The position numbers and the translations under genes are program-made. A stretch of DNA of 64,000 bases. Origin: Bradyrhizobium sp. SRS-191 (GTDB lineage: Bacteria; Pseudomonadota; Alphaproteobacteria; Rhizobiales; Xanthobacteraceae). Below, one piece after another: positions 17,904 to 25,187 of the stretch (its first letter is position 1; every line of letters starts with the position of its first letter). Under the pieces are notes generated by a model. The model was not told the origin of the DNA, searched no databases, and saw only the letters and a program-made list of their open reading frames with translations. The stretch covers positions 179,187 through 243,186 of the forward strand of contig NZ_JANBVS010000012.1 of assembly GCF_024586915.1 (NCBI RefSeq), read 5' to 3'.

Positions 17904-18503
17904 TCAGGTCCGCACGGGATCTTCGGGTCGCAGCCGCTGATGATGCTTGCCGGCCACGCGGTCGGTGGCAAAGCCGTACACGACGGCCAGCCGGTCCAGG
18001 CATTCCTTGAAGCGGCGGGCGAAATAGTCGTTCCAGCGCTGGCTGGCGAAACCCCGCTTGTGACCGACCTGCTCCATCGTCAGCCCCTGCACCAGGACAT
18101 CATGGGTGATCGCCGCCCCGTCAGCCCCGAGCTCGCGCTCGGCCCGGTTCAGCCGCAGCACGGCCTGCCGCTGGCCTTCGGTGACCGGCTCACGGCCGCG
18201 CGCGCCGTCGACATGTTCGCGCGACGGATCGATGGCCTGCGGTCCCCGCTCGGCCCGCTCCCAATCGTGCTGGAAAGCCCGTCCGGCCCGGAATTGGGCG
18301 TCGTCGAGCTGCTTATGCGCATGCAGCCGGCCGAGCGGATCGCTGCGAACCGATCGCAGCGCGACGATCTTTTCGCCCGGCTCGAGCGCCAGCGGATCGT
18401 CGATCTCCACCGGGATCACATCCGCATTGAGCGGCAGATCGTGAGCTCTGCGGTCATGGGTTTTGGGCATGCGATGGGGCTTGCTGCGTCTGGGGCGCGC
18501 CAT
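17904..18503 (-). CDS. Hypothetical protein resembling DUF6456
   Basis: This 199-residue protein is basic at its N-terminus. It then has RSDPLGRLHAHKQLDDAQFRAGRAFQHDWERA and, near the C-terminus, HDVLVQGLTMEQVGHKRGF followed by ARRFKECLDRLAVVYG. The spacing of a first helix pair (L..L...K..DD.QF.AG..F..D) and a last helix (F...LD.LA..YG) is what I recall of DUF6456 proteins, often found by GcrA-type genes in alphaproteobacteria and their phages. It probably binds DNA. It lies 52 bp downstream of the GcrA-like gene on the same strand. Confidence 0.55.
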   Translation of the reverse strand: MARPRRSKPHRMPKTHDRRAHDLPLNADVIPVEIDDPLALEPGEKIVALRSVRSDPLGRLHAHKQLDDAQFRAGRAFQHDWERAERGPQAIDPSREHVDGARGREPVTEGQRQAVLRLNRAERELGADGAAITHDVLVQGLTMEQVGHKRGFASQRWNDYFARRFKECLDRLAVVYGFATDRVAGKHHQRLRPEDPVRT

Positions 18504-18555
18504 GTCTCGTCTCCGGAAAATGGATGGGGTCAGGTCGGGTCGGGCTTGCCGCGAT

Positions 18556-19089
18556 TTACGCGGCCGCGACCAGCCGCAGGATCAAAGGGCCGGCGGGGCG
18601 CACCACGGTCTCCTCGGGCGGAAGCCGTGTGAGATGGTAATGCGGCGTGCAATAGCAGGAGCCGGGCTGGCGCGGATGGCCGCAGAAGGTGATCGGATCG
18701 CCGTCGCGCTCGCCGCCATAGGGATAGTGGCAGTCGTTGGCTTCGAGCCGATCGAGCGACAGCAGCCGCGGGCTGATGCCGACGCAGCGCAGCTGCACCG
18801 GCGCCGCAGGCTTGGACGGCGCCGGGATCGGCCGCGCCATCGCCGCCTCGGCGCTTCGCCGCCCGGTTCGGATCGCCGCGGACATCGGCCGGGGGGCGGA
18901 CCGAGCAGCTTTCGGGCCGCCCGGCGTGACCAGCCCGATCCGCTTGCCGCGGCCGAGCGTCGCGTTCCGCGTATAGGCGGTTCCGAATTGCGCATTGAGG
19001 GCCCGCGCGATCTCCGCATAGGAGCGCCCCTGGGCATGGAGCTCGCACAGCATCTTGGAATGTTGGTCTGGCCAATCGGTGGATTGCAT
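18556..19089 (-). CDS. GcrA-family cell-cycle regulator homolog
   Basis: This 177-residue protein has at its N-terminus WPDQHSKMLCELHAQGRSYAEIARALN followed by a GKRIGL turn, the GcrA DNA-binding helix-turn-helix. A Pro-rich linker leads to a C-terminal module (LEANDCHYPYGGERDGDPITFCGHP ... SCYCTPH) with four conserved Cys/His that resembles the GcrA zinc-like tail. GcrA works with sigma-70 at methylated GANTC sites. The housekeeping copy is usually elsewhere, and this one sits beside an S24-type repressor, so a phage-derived or specialised copy is plausible. The start at 19089 excludes a short unlikely extension. Confidence 0.78.
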   Translation of the reverse strand: MQSTDWPDQHSKMLCELHAQGRSYAEIARALNAQFGTAYTRNATLGRGKRIGLVTPGGPKAARSAPRPMSAAIRTGRRSAEAAMARPIPAPSKPAAPVQLRCVGISPRLLSLDRLEANDCHYPYGGERDGDPITFCGHPRQPGSCYCTPHYHLTRLPPEETVVRPAGPLILRLVAAA

Positions 19090-19151
19090 TCTCGCCTCTT
19101 TCTTCTGGGTCGGGGCGGCCGGACCGGCCGGCTGCACCCGACGGCCAAATC

Positions 19152-19217
19152 TTCCGATATTCCGAAGAAAAAGTCAAGCTTGAATTCTGATAATGCGAAA
19201 CATATACTGCTTTCCGA
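19152..19217 (+). promoter_or_regulatory. Repeated TTCCGA motifs, possible repressor operators
   Basis: TTCCGA occurs at 19152-19157, 19160-19165 and 19212-19217, flanking the promoter of the S24 repressor gene. The first two copies are eight bases apart. The motif recurs inside the next promoter (19938-19943). The spacing suggests binding by the repressor encoded downstream, but no experiment supports this. Confidence 0.4.
19180..19208 (+). promoter_or_regulatory. Sigma-70-type promoter of the S24 repressor gene
   Basis: TTGAAT (19180-19185) and TATACT (19203-19208) are separated by 17 bp, close to the consensus -35 and -10 boxes. The AAAGGGG ribosome-binding site and the ATG at 19241 follow at normal distances. 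The region is distinctly AT-rich for this genome. Confidence 0.6.
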
Positions 19218-19240
19218 GATTCGCAAAAGGGGTCAAAGCC

Positions 19241-19858
19241 ATGTTGGACGTCGCCATGATCGAGCGTGCACTCGAGAAGCCGGGAAAGACCAAGGGAGGG
19301 TTGGCACGCGCCATGGGCGTGCGCCCCGGCGCGGTCTCCGAGATCCTCGGCGGCCAGCGCCTGATCAAGGCGGCCGAAATCCCGCTGATCACGGAGTATC
19401 TCGAGCTGAACTCCGTCCCGATCATGGGACGGGTCGGCGCCGGCTCGGTGATCGAGCCGGATTACGAGCAGGTCCCGCTCGAGGGCCTGGGCGAGGTCGC
19501 CCTGCCCTTCCCGATCTCCGAGGAGACGGTCGCCTTCGAGGTGATGGGTGATTCGATGCTGCCGAAATATGAGAGCGGCGACGTCATCGTCGTCTATCGC
19601 GAGCAGCGCCACCCGCTGTCGAGCTTCTACGGCGAGGAGGCGGTGGTGCGGCTGAAGTCCGGCGAGCGCTACCTCAAGACGATCGAGCGCGGCAAGTCGC
19701 CGTCCGTGGTCAATTTGAAGAGCTTCAACGCCAAGCCGATCGTCGGCGTCAAGCTGGACTGGATCGGCGAGATCTTCGTCACCCTGCCGCGCGGCCAGAT
19801 CTCGCGCATCCGGGCCAAGGCGGCGGCGAAGTCGCGCGCCCGCGCGGCGAACAAGTAA
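19241..19858 (+). CDS. S24-family (LexA/CI-like) transcriptional repressor
   Basis: This 205-residue protein has an N-terminal helix-turn-helix of about 55 residues (KTKGGLARAMGVRPGAVSEILGGQR). A cleavage-type Ala67-Gly68 follows in GRVGAGSVIEP. The C-terminal S24 peptidase domain has Ser105 in VMGDSMLPKY and a likely catalytic Lys146 in RYLKTI. Such proteins repress DNA-damage or phage genes and self-cleave when stimulated by RecA. ATG 19241 is chosen over 19193 because AAAGGGG precedes it by eight bases and 19193 lies inside the promoter. It is divergent from the GcrA-like gene and may control it. Confidence 0.87.
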   Translation: MLDVAMIERALEKPGKTKGGLARAMGVRPGAVSEILGGQRLIKAAEIPLITEYLELNSVPIMGRVGAGSVIEPDYEQVPLEGLGEVALPFPISEETVAFEVMGDSMLPKYESGDVIVVYREQRHPLSSFYGEEAVVRLKSGERYLKTIERGKSPSVVNLKSFNAKPIVGVKLDWIGEIFVTLPRGQISRIRAKAAAKSRARAANK

Positions 19859-19872
19859 GGCTCGAGGCGGAC

Positions 19873-19898
19873 GCGGGGAGCGCCAAGGCGCTCCCCGC
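19873..19898 (+). terminator. GC-rich stem-loop after the S24 repressor gene
   Basis: GCGGGGAGCG (19873-19882) pairs with CGCTCCCCGC (19889-19898) around CCAAGG; the inner CC/GG can extend the stem. It begins 15 bases after the repressor stop. There is no T-run, so it may act as a weak terminator or as an RNA-stabilising hairpin. Confidence 0.55.
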
Positions 19899-19928
19899 CG
19901 GCGCTACCTGCGCATGGTTCGAATCGGC

Positions 19929-19957
19929 CTTGACAAATTTCCGATTTACAGAAATAA
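19929..19957 (+). promoter_or_regulatory. Near-consensus promoter containing a TTCCGA motif
   Basis: TTGACA (19929-19934), a 17-bp spacer and AATAAT (19952-19957) form a near-perfect sigma-70 promoter upstream of the gene at 19997. The spacer contains TTTCCGA and is bounded by TTTC/GAAA inverted arms (19937-19953). This hints at control by the neighbouring repressor. Confidence 0.6.
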
Positions 19958-19996
19958 TGCTGCGATCACAGTCAGCCGAAGGCGAACTGGCGCTCC

Positions 19997-20275
19997 ATGC
20001 AGTATTTCGTCGTGATGATCGACTACGGCCGCCGCGGACGCGAGGCCGTGGTCGATCCCGAATTGACCCGGCGGGATGTCCTCGCCCGCATCGTGTCGGG
20101 CGAGTATTCCAATATCAGCTTCATCCACGAGATCGTCGGCCAATCCGTCGCCGACATCACTGCGGACCTCATGTCCGAGGCGGCGGTCCCGGAGATCGAC
20201 GGCCAGGGAACGGACCTGCAGGCCTTGCGGTTCGATCACCTGCGTGATCTCCGCAAGCACGAGCCGGCCGGCTGA
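19997..20275 (+). CDS. Small hypothetical protein
   Basis: This 92-residue protein begins MQYFVVMIDYGRRGREAVVDPELTRRDVLARI and continues with SFIHEIVGQSVADITADLM. It appears as a beta strand plus three helices. It is preceded by an unusually good promoter sharing a motif with the upstream S24 repressor gene, so it may be part of the same regulon. No family is recognised. Confidence 0.6.
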   Translation: MQYFVVMIDYGRRGREAVVDPELTRRDVLARIVSGEYSNISFIHEIVGQSVADITADLMSEAAVPEIDGQGTDLQALRFDHLRDLRKHEPAG

Positions 20276-20339
20276 CGGGCCTGGGCTGACGGACGGCCCT
20301 GCATGCGCGGCCGACCGCCAGACAGACTTCCGCACTCGT

Positions 20340-21314
20340 TCAGACCAGCAGGACCGTGGAACCGGTGGTCTTGCGCGCTGCCAGATCGGCGTGAGCCCTT
20401 GCCGCCTCCTTGAGCGGATAGGTCTGGTTGACCTCGATCTTCACGGCGCCCGACTTCACCACGTCGAACAGCTCATTGGCCATCGCGACCAGGCTCTCGC
20501 GCCTGGCTGCGTAAGTGAACAGCGTCGGCCGGGTGACGAACAGCGAGCCCTTCTGCGCAAGCAGGCCGAGATTGAGCGGATCGACCGTGCCTGAGGACTG
20601 CCCGAACAACACCGCATAGCCGAGCGGCGCCAGGCAATCGAGCGACTTCAGGAAGGTGTCCTTGCCGACGGAGTCATAGACCACCGGCACCTTCTTGCCG
20701 CCGGTGATCTCGTTCACGCGCGCAACGAAGTCCTCGCGGCTGTAGACGATGGTATGCTCACAACCGTGCGCCTTGGCCAGTTGCGCCTTGTCGTCGCTGG
20801 ACACCGTGCCGATGACCGTGACTCCGAGATGCTTGGCCCATTGGCTGAGGATCAGGCCGACGCCGCCGGCGGCGGCATGCAGCAGGATGGTCTCGCCCGC
20901 CTTGACGCGGTAGGTCTGCCGGATCAGGTACTGCGCCGTCAGGCCCTTGAGCATCATCGCGGCCGCGGTCTTGTCATCGATCTCATCGGGCAGCTTCAGC
21001 AGCAGCGCGGCCGGCATCAGCCGCGCCTCGGAATAGGCGCCGAGCGGCGACGAGCCATAGGCGACGCGGTCGCCGACCTTCAGGTCCGTGACCCCTTCGC
21101 CCAGTTCCTCGACCACGCCGGCCCCCTCGCTGCCCAGGCCGCTCGGAAGCTGCACCGGGTAGAGGCCCGACCGGTTGTAGATGTCGATGAAATTGAGGCC
21201 GACCGCGGTGTGGCGAATGCGCGCCTCGCCGGGCCCTGGCTTGCCGACCTCGACCTGTTCCCAAGCGAGGACCTCGGGGCCGCCGGTTTTGTGAAAGCGA
21301 ATGGCGTTCGTCAT
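20340..21314 (-). CDS. qor: NADPH:quinone oxidoreductase (zeta-crystallin type)
   Basis: This 324-residue medium-chain dehydrogenase lacks the zinc ligands of alcohol dehydrogenases. Features include the N-terminal GGPEVLAWEQVEVGKPGPGEARIRH, VGLNFIDIYNRSGLYP, the NADPH-binding AAAGGVGLILSQWAKHLG, and GQSSGTVDPLNL near the C-terminus. It reduces quinones using NADPH in the cytoplasm, protecting against redox-cycling compounds. It is monocistronic and convergent with the small gene ending at 20275. Confidence 0.9.
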   Translation of the reverse strand: MTNAIRFHKTGGPEVLAWEQVEVGKPGPGEARIRHTAVGLNFIDIYNRSGLYPVQLPSGLGSEGAGVVEELGEGVTDLKVGDRVAYGSSPLGAYSEARLMPAALLLKLPDEIDDKTAAAMMLKGLTAQYLIRQTYRVKAGETILLHAAAGGVGLILSQWAKHLGVTVIGTVSSDDKAQLAKAHGCEHTIVYSREDFVARVNEITGGKKVPVVYDSVGKDTFLKSLDCLAPLGYAVLFGQSSGTVDPLNLGLLAQKGSLFVTRPTLFTYAARRESLVAMANELFDVVKSGAVKIEVNQTYPLKEAARAHADLAARKTTGSTVLLV

Positions 21315-21540
21315 CTCTTGCTCATCCTCCCTGCTGGAGCCTGAGGTCGCACCGTTCTGCCGCGGCTATTCTGCCTGTTTCGGCACCGTCGTCCATCGGG
21401 CGACCGACCCGGCTCATTTGGTAGCCGCTGATCTCTCCTGTTGGCAACCGCCTTCGATGCGGCCTCGAGAGCTCAGGCCTCTCGCCAGGAACCACGTCCG
21501 CCGTTGCTGCGTTCAACGGCGAACGTCAAGGACCAGTCCG

Positions 21541-21801
21541 ATGCCGCCCAAGAAACGCAGCGCCGTGGTCACCTCGGCTATCCTGGTCGAACTCGCCTGT
21601 CACACGATCATGGGCACCGCCCTGGGGCTCGGCTTGGCATTTGCCCTGACGCAGGTCGACGCGTTCGGCATCTCGGCCCTGATCGCCCATAGCCTCGATC
21701 CGCACATGACGTTCACCGTCTTCGTTAGCACCTTCACCCTCGCCTTCGCGGTCGGCGCGACCCTGACGGGCTTCGTGTTCACGATGATGCAAGAGAGGTA
21801 G
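21541..21801 (+). CDS. Small inner-membrane protein
   Basis: This 86-residue protein begins PPKKRSAVVTSAILVELACHTIMG. It has two clear hydrophobic helices (TAILVELACHTIMGTALGLGLAFAL and FVSTFTLAFAVGATLTGFVFTMM) joined by a polar loop with HSLDPHMT. The start at 21541 gives a compact two-helix protein; the open frame upstream is not protein-like. No function is recognised. Confidence 0.55.
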   Translation: MPPKKRSAVVTSAILVELACHTIMGTALGLGLAFALTQVDAFGISALIAHSLDPHMTFTVFVSTFTLAFAVGATLTGFVFTMMQER

Positions 21802-21992
21802 GTCAGACGGATTTGACGGCGGGCGGCGGGTCTGCATCACGCCAGCCTCACTCACCAGTCTCCCGTCCCAATACGCAGATCCGCGCCGAGCATTGTCACA
21901 TGCCCGTCGTGCAAAGCTTGCAGATGAGCGGCATTCGGATCGCGTGGAGACGAGGATGCCCGCACCATCCCGTACGATTGCTCCGCTGTCCC

Positions 21993-22036
21993 GGGCTGCG
22001 GACGGCAAACCATGCCGTCGCCTCACGTCGCAGCCC
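21993..22036 (+). ncRNA. Strong nested hairpin in the leader of the SMR exporter gene
   Basis: GGGCTGCG (21993-22000) pairs with CGCAGCCC (22029-22036), and inside it GACGGC (22001-22006) pairs with GCCGTC (22014-22019). The two helices stack without a break on the 5' side and leave a 7-base loop and a 9-base 3' bulge. It ends 23 bases before the exporter ATG, covering the likely ribosome-binding area. It could be a riboswitch or thermosensor-like leader; I cannot match it to a named family by eye. Confidence 0.45.
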
Positions 22037-22059
22037 GAGGCGCTGACAAGAATGCGGCC

Positions 22060-22386
22060 ATGACGAGCGGCTGGCTCGCACTTCTCGCCGCAGGCCTGCT
22101 CGAGATCGTCTGGGCGCTCGGGCTCAAGCATTCCGACGGCCTGACACGCTTCTGGCCGAGTCTCGGAACCGTTGTCGCGATCCTGCTCAGCTTTGCGATG
22201 ATGTCGCTCGCCTTGCGGTCACTGCCGTTCGGCACCGCCTACGCAGTCTGGACGGGGATTGGCGCTGCCGGAAGCATTGTCGTCGGCATGTGGCTGTACA
22301 GCGAGCCGGCTGATCCGGTTCGACTGCTCTGCCTGACCCTGATCATTGCCGGCATGGTGGGGCTGAAGCTGAACTCGCCGGTCTGA
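22060..22386 (+). CDS. sugE: SMR-family exporter, SugE/Gdx type
   Basis: This 108-residue protein has four membrane helices. It shows the SMR Glu in helix 1 and the SugE/Gdx signature GLLEIVWALGLKHSDGLTRFWPS, then SLALRSLPFGTAYAVWTGIGAAGSIVVG. In the Gdx subgroup this transports guanidinium ion in exchange for protons; other SugE proteins export quaternary ammonium compounds. The ATG at 22060 gives the normal family length. Its last 44 bases overlap the convergent membrane-protein gene. A structured leader precedes it. Confidence 0.88.
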   Translation: MTSGWLALLAAGLLEIVWALGLKHSDGLTRFWPSLGTVVAILLSFAMMSLALRSLPFGTAYAVWTGIGAAGSIVVGMWLYSEPADPVRLLCLTLIIAGMVGLKLNSPV

Positions 22387-23356
22387 CCGCCCGGCCCTCC
22401 CGCCAGCTGCGGCGAAGCTCGATGCCTCCGAACAACGCCAGCGACAACACGAACGGGATCAGGTGATAAAGGATGCGGAACATCAGCAGTGCCGCGAGCA
22501 GCTTATCCTGATCATCGCCGCCGAGCCCGAGCATGATCGTGGCATCGAACAGCCCGATGCCGGCCGGCGCGTGACTGGCAAAACCGAGCAGCGTTGCGGC
22601 AATGAACACCGCCATCAGCCGCGCAACATCGATACCGAGCTCGGCTGGTATCAGCACATACATCGCGAGCGCCGCGGTGCTGAGATCGAACAACCCGATC
22701 AGGATCTGCAGCAACACCGTCGGCCCTGATGGCAGGCGCAACCGCCAACGGTGGCTGCGCCGTCCGGGCCAGCTCCAGATGACAAACACGAGAATGCCGC
22801 ACAGCAGCGCCGCCGCGATCAGCCTGTTGAGCGTCGGAGGCCAATACTCCACCCAGCCGAACGCATCGGGATCGATCATCAAACTGAGACCGAGCGCGGT
22901 CAGATTGCCGAGCCAGAACGTCAAGCCGGTGAGGACGCTGATCTTGGCGATGTCGAGCGCGCGGAGCTTGTAAGGCGCGTAGACTCGATAGCGAACCAGC
23001 GGCGAGATCAACGCGACCGCGCCGATACCATGAGCGATCGGATAGCTCGTGAAGCTGCCAAGGGCCGCGGCACGACATGGGATGTCCTTGCGCCCGATCG
23101 TGCGGAGAGCAAAGAGATCATAGAATGTCAGGCCGCCATAGGAGAGCGCGATCAACACCAACGCAAGAGCGATGAGCTTCGGATCGGTCGCTTCTGCGGT
23201 TACGATCACATGACCGACATCGAGCCTCTTGACGGCACGGGCGAGCACCGCGATCGCGATCCCCGCAATCACGAGGCTCATCGTCAATCCCGCCAGACCG
23301 CGCAGCCAGGCCCTTCGATTCAGCTGCGGTGGCAGATCTTCGTTCAGCACGGCCAT
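22343..23356 (-). CDS. UPF0104/YbhN-type membrane protein (lysylphosphatidylglycerol synthase TM-like)
   Basis: This 337-residue integral membrane protein has about eight helices. It has the flippase-like sequence pattern of the UPF0104 family, for example GSFTSYPIAHGIGAVALISPLVRYRVY, GFASHAPAGIGLFDATIMLGLG, and RILYHLIPFVLSLALFGG at the end. The family includes the transmembrane part of MprF; this member lacks the soluble synthase domain. It may move lipids or act in envelope maintenance. It ends overlapping sugE, and no operon partner is evident. Confidence 0.75.
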   Translation of the reverse strand: MAVLNEDLPPQLNRRAWLRGLAGLTMSLVIAGIAIAVLARAVKRLDVGHVIVTAEATDPKLIALALVLIALSYGGLTFYDLFALRTIGRKDIPCRAAALGSFTSYPIAHGIGAVALISPLVRYRVYAPYKLRALDIAKISVLTGLTFWLGNLTALGLSLMIDPDAFGWVEYWPPTLNRLIAAALLCGILVFVIWSWPGRRSHRWRLRLPSGPTVLLQILIGLFDLSTAALAMYVLIPAELGIDVARLMAVFIAATLLGFASHAPAGIGLFDATIMLGLGGDDQDKLLAALLMFRILYHLIPFVLSLALFGGIELRRSWREGRAVRPASSASAPPCRQ

Positions 23357-23682
23357 TCAAGGGATCTTCGCGCCGAAGCGACAAGCGCCGGCTGATTCGA
23401 GCGGGATCATGGCGCCGTTTGACACGCTGATGTGACAGCTACGTTACCGATCGATCTCGCTACGCCAATCTTAAGACGTTGTTAACCACCAGCAACTCGC
23501 ATGCTGCGCCGCCCATCACATGTCGACGCTGCATCGCACATTGCGGATCATTCAAATTTGAATTAATCGCTGCGCCCTTCGCGCGTAATGAGTGAGCCGT
23601 ATCACTACGGATGCACAGCGGTCGCATCTTCGTCACGCTGTCTTCCTAAGACGTGTGAGCCACAACAAAGCTTCGAGGCAAC
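23357..23682. other. AT-rich intergenic region, no gene seen
   Basis: About 325 bp between the membrane-protein start and the small gene at 23683. It contains AT-rich stretches such as GTTGTTAACC near 23474 and TTTGAATTAATC near 23556. It probably holds divergent promoters. No coding frame, repeat or RNA gene was recognised. Confidence 0.5.
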
Positions 23683-23904
23683 ATGAACGCGGAATTCGAT
23701 CACGAGCTCACGCCGGATCAGTGGGAGACGCTCAAGGCGCTCCGCGGTCCCGTGCGCGAAGGCCGTCGGCCGAACGGCTTCATCGTCGAACAACTCGTTG
23801 CGCTTGGGCTCGCCGTCATCAACGACGGCGCAGCGCAGATCACGCCCGATGGACGGAAGGTCCTCATTCGCGGCTCATCACGCCTGCTCGACGTCGCGGC
23901 CTGA
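23683..23904 (+). CDS. Small hypothetical protein, winged-helix-like
   Basis: This 73-residue protein reads FDHELTPDQWETLKALRGP, then GFIVEQLVALGLAVINDGAAQITPDGRKVLIRG. The pattern helix, then xxLxxLGLxxxxxGxxxLTxxGRxxL, is that of a minimal winged-helix domain ending in a wing and last strand. It may bind DNA or be a remnant of a MarR-like fold. It is convergent with the C-P lyase operon end. Confidence 0.6.
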   Translation: MNAEFDHELTPDQWETLKALRGPVREGRRPNGFIVEQLVALGLAVINDGAAQITPDGRKVLIRGSSRLLDVAA

Positions 23905-23953
23905 TCGGCTGCGGCTGTCACTCGTATCCGGGCGGACGACCGCAGTTCGGCCT

Positions 23954-24565
23954 TCACCACATCGACTTCCGCGCACGCTCGGGCCATTCGCGATCGTACT
24001 CGTCGCCATCGACGGCATTGGCCGTCATAGCGGCGAGGATCTGCCCAGGGGATGGAATCTCCTGGCAATCGACGCGCTTGTCGGGGTTCCAGAGATCGGC
24101 ACGCACGATCGCGCGGGCGCACTGGAAATAGATCTCGTCGATCGTCATGACGAGCGCTGTGCGCGGCAATTTGCCTTCCATGCGGAATGATTCGAGCAGC
24201 TCCGCATCTGTCGACAACTGACCTCGGCCATTGACGCGCAGTGTGTTGCCCGATCCCGGAATCAGGAACAACAAACCGATCCGCGGGTCGCGCACGATGT
24301 TGCGCAGTGAATCGACGCGATTATTGCCTCGGCGATCGGGCATCATCAGCGTCTTGTCGTCATGGATGCGGACGAAGCCTGGAAGATCCCCGCGCGGCGA
24401 ACAATCAAGTCCTTCCGGACCTGATGTCGCCAGCGCGACGAACGGCGACTTTTCGATCATCACGCGATAATGCGGGGTCACCCGATCGGCGACTTTCGCC
24501 GTCGACGTCAGCCCGGTCTCGCCGTAGATCGCCTCGAGTTGCTCAATCGTGCTGATGATCGACAT
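23954..24565 (-). CDS. Pyridoxamine 5'-phosphate oxidase-family flavoprotein at the end of the C-P lyase operon
   Basis: This protein of about 203 residues has a split-barrel FMN fold. FVALATSGPEGLDCSPRGDLPGFVRIHDDKTLMMPDRRGNNRVDSLRNI matches the MSMEG_1061-type PPOX family, where Arg/Lys near RRGNNR contact FMN phosphate. A conserved C-terminal ECxR-like region follows (IYFQCARAIVRADLW). The ATG at 24565 has a GAGGAG site; the gene overlaps phnN by 23 bases, so it is translated with the C-P lyase genes. Its substrate and its role in phosphonate use are unknown. Confidence 0.8.
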   Translation of the reverse strand: MSIISTIEQLEAIYGETGLTSTAKVADRVTPHYRVMIEKSPFVALATSGPEGLDCSPRGDLPGFVRIHDDKTLMMPDRRGNNRVDSLRNIVRDPRIGLLFLIPGSGNTLRVNGRGQLSTDAELLESFRMEGKLPRTALVMTIDEIYFQCARAIVRADLWNPDKRVDCQEIPSPGQILAAMTANAVDGDEYDREWPERARKSMW

Positions 24566-25187
24566 CGGTGCCAACTCCTCTCGCCGCGGCCATGGCTCTG
24601 CCGTCCGATCCCTTGATCACCTCGATCAGCCTGCGCCCATTGGTCGCGGGGTCGCCGACATTGTTGATCGTGACGTCTGCGGTCACCGTCTCGTTGCTGA
24701 CGGTCCGGTGCAGCCGTTCGCCGATGTCGGTATCGCTCGGACGATGCCGCTTGCCGAGACGCTCCGCGAGAACCTCCGCCGGCGCAGTGATGTTCACGAC
24801 GGCGACATCGGCGTAGTCGCGCCGCGCCGACGGAATGACCGTTCGCGACACGTTGACGACGACGGTGCGACCGGCGGCGATGTCGTCCCTGATCTTGCGC
24901 AATACGCCATAGCGATGCCCATGCGCATCCCAATGCAGCGCGAATGCGCCGGCCGCGAGAGCGTCGCGAAACGCGGCCTCGCTCATTTCCAGATTGTCCT
25001 CGAACGCCGAGGCCTCGCGGGTCACGACCCGCTGCGGAAACACGATGCGGTCGTCGCCGGCGCATTCGCTCCGGGCCAGGTTGAGCAGCGTGTCCTTGCC
25101 CGCGCCGCTCGGCCCGACCACGAGCACCAGCCGCCCGGGCCCCAATCGCATGTGCTGATCATCCGAGCCAGTCGACGCTGCGTTCAT
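24543..25187 (-). CDS. phnN: Ribose 1,5-bisphosphate phosphokinase PhnN
   Basis: This 214-residue P-loop kinase has GPSGAGKDTLL near residues 25-35, then FPQRVVTREAS and FALHWDAHGHRYGV. These are the signatures of PhnN, which makes PRPP from ribose 1,5-bisphosphate and ATP, closing the C-P lyase pathway. NITAPAEVLAERLGKRHR gives the lid region. The start overlaps the phnM stop by four bases. The length is slightly longer than E. coli PhnN because of an N-terminal extension of about 16 residues. Confidence 0.93.
   Translation of the reverse strand: MNAASTGSDDQHMRLGPGRLVLVVGPSGAGKDTLLNLARSECAGDDRIVFPQRVVTREASAFEDNLEMSEAAFRDALAAGAFALHWDAHGHRYGVLRKIRDDIAAGRTVVVNVSRTVIPSARRDYADVAVVNITAPAEVLAERLGKRHRPSDTDIGERLHRTVSNETVTADVTINNVGDPATNGRRLIEVIKGSDGRAMAAARGVGTDVDHQHD

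Noticed and set aside
19916..19925. GGTTCGAATC, resembling a tRNA T-loop or attachment site
   Set aside because: The flanking bases do not pair into a T-stem and no acceptor or anticodon arms are found nearby.
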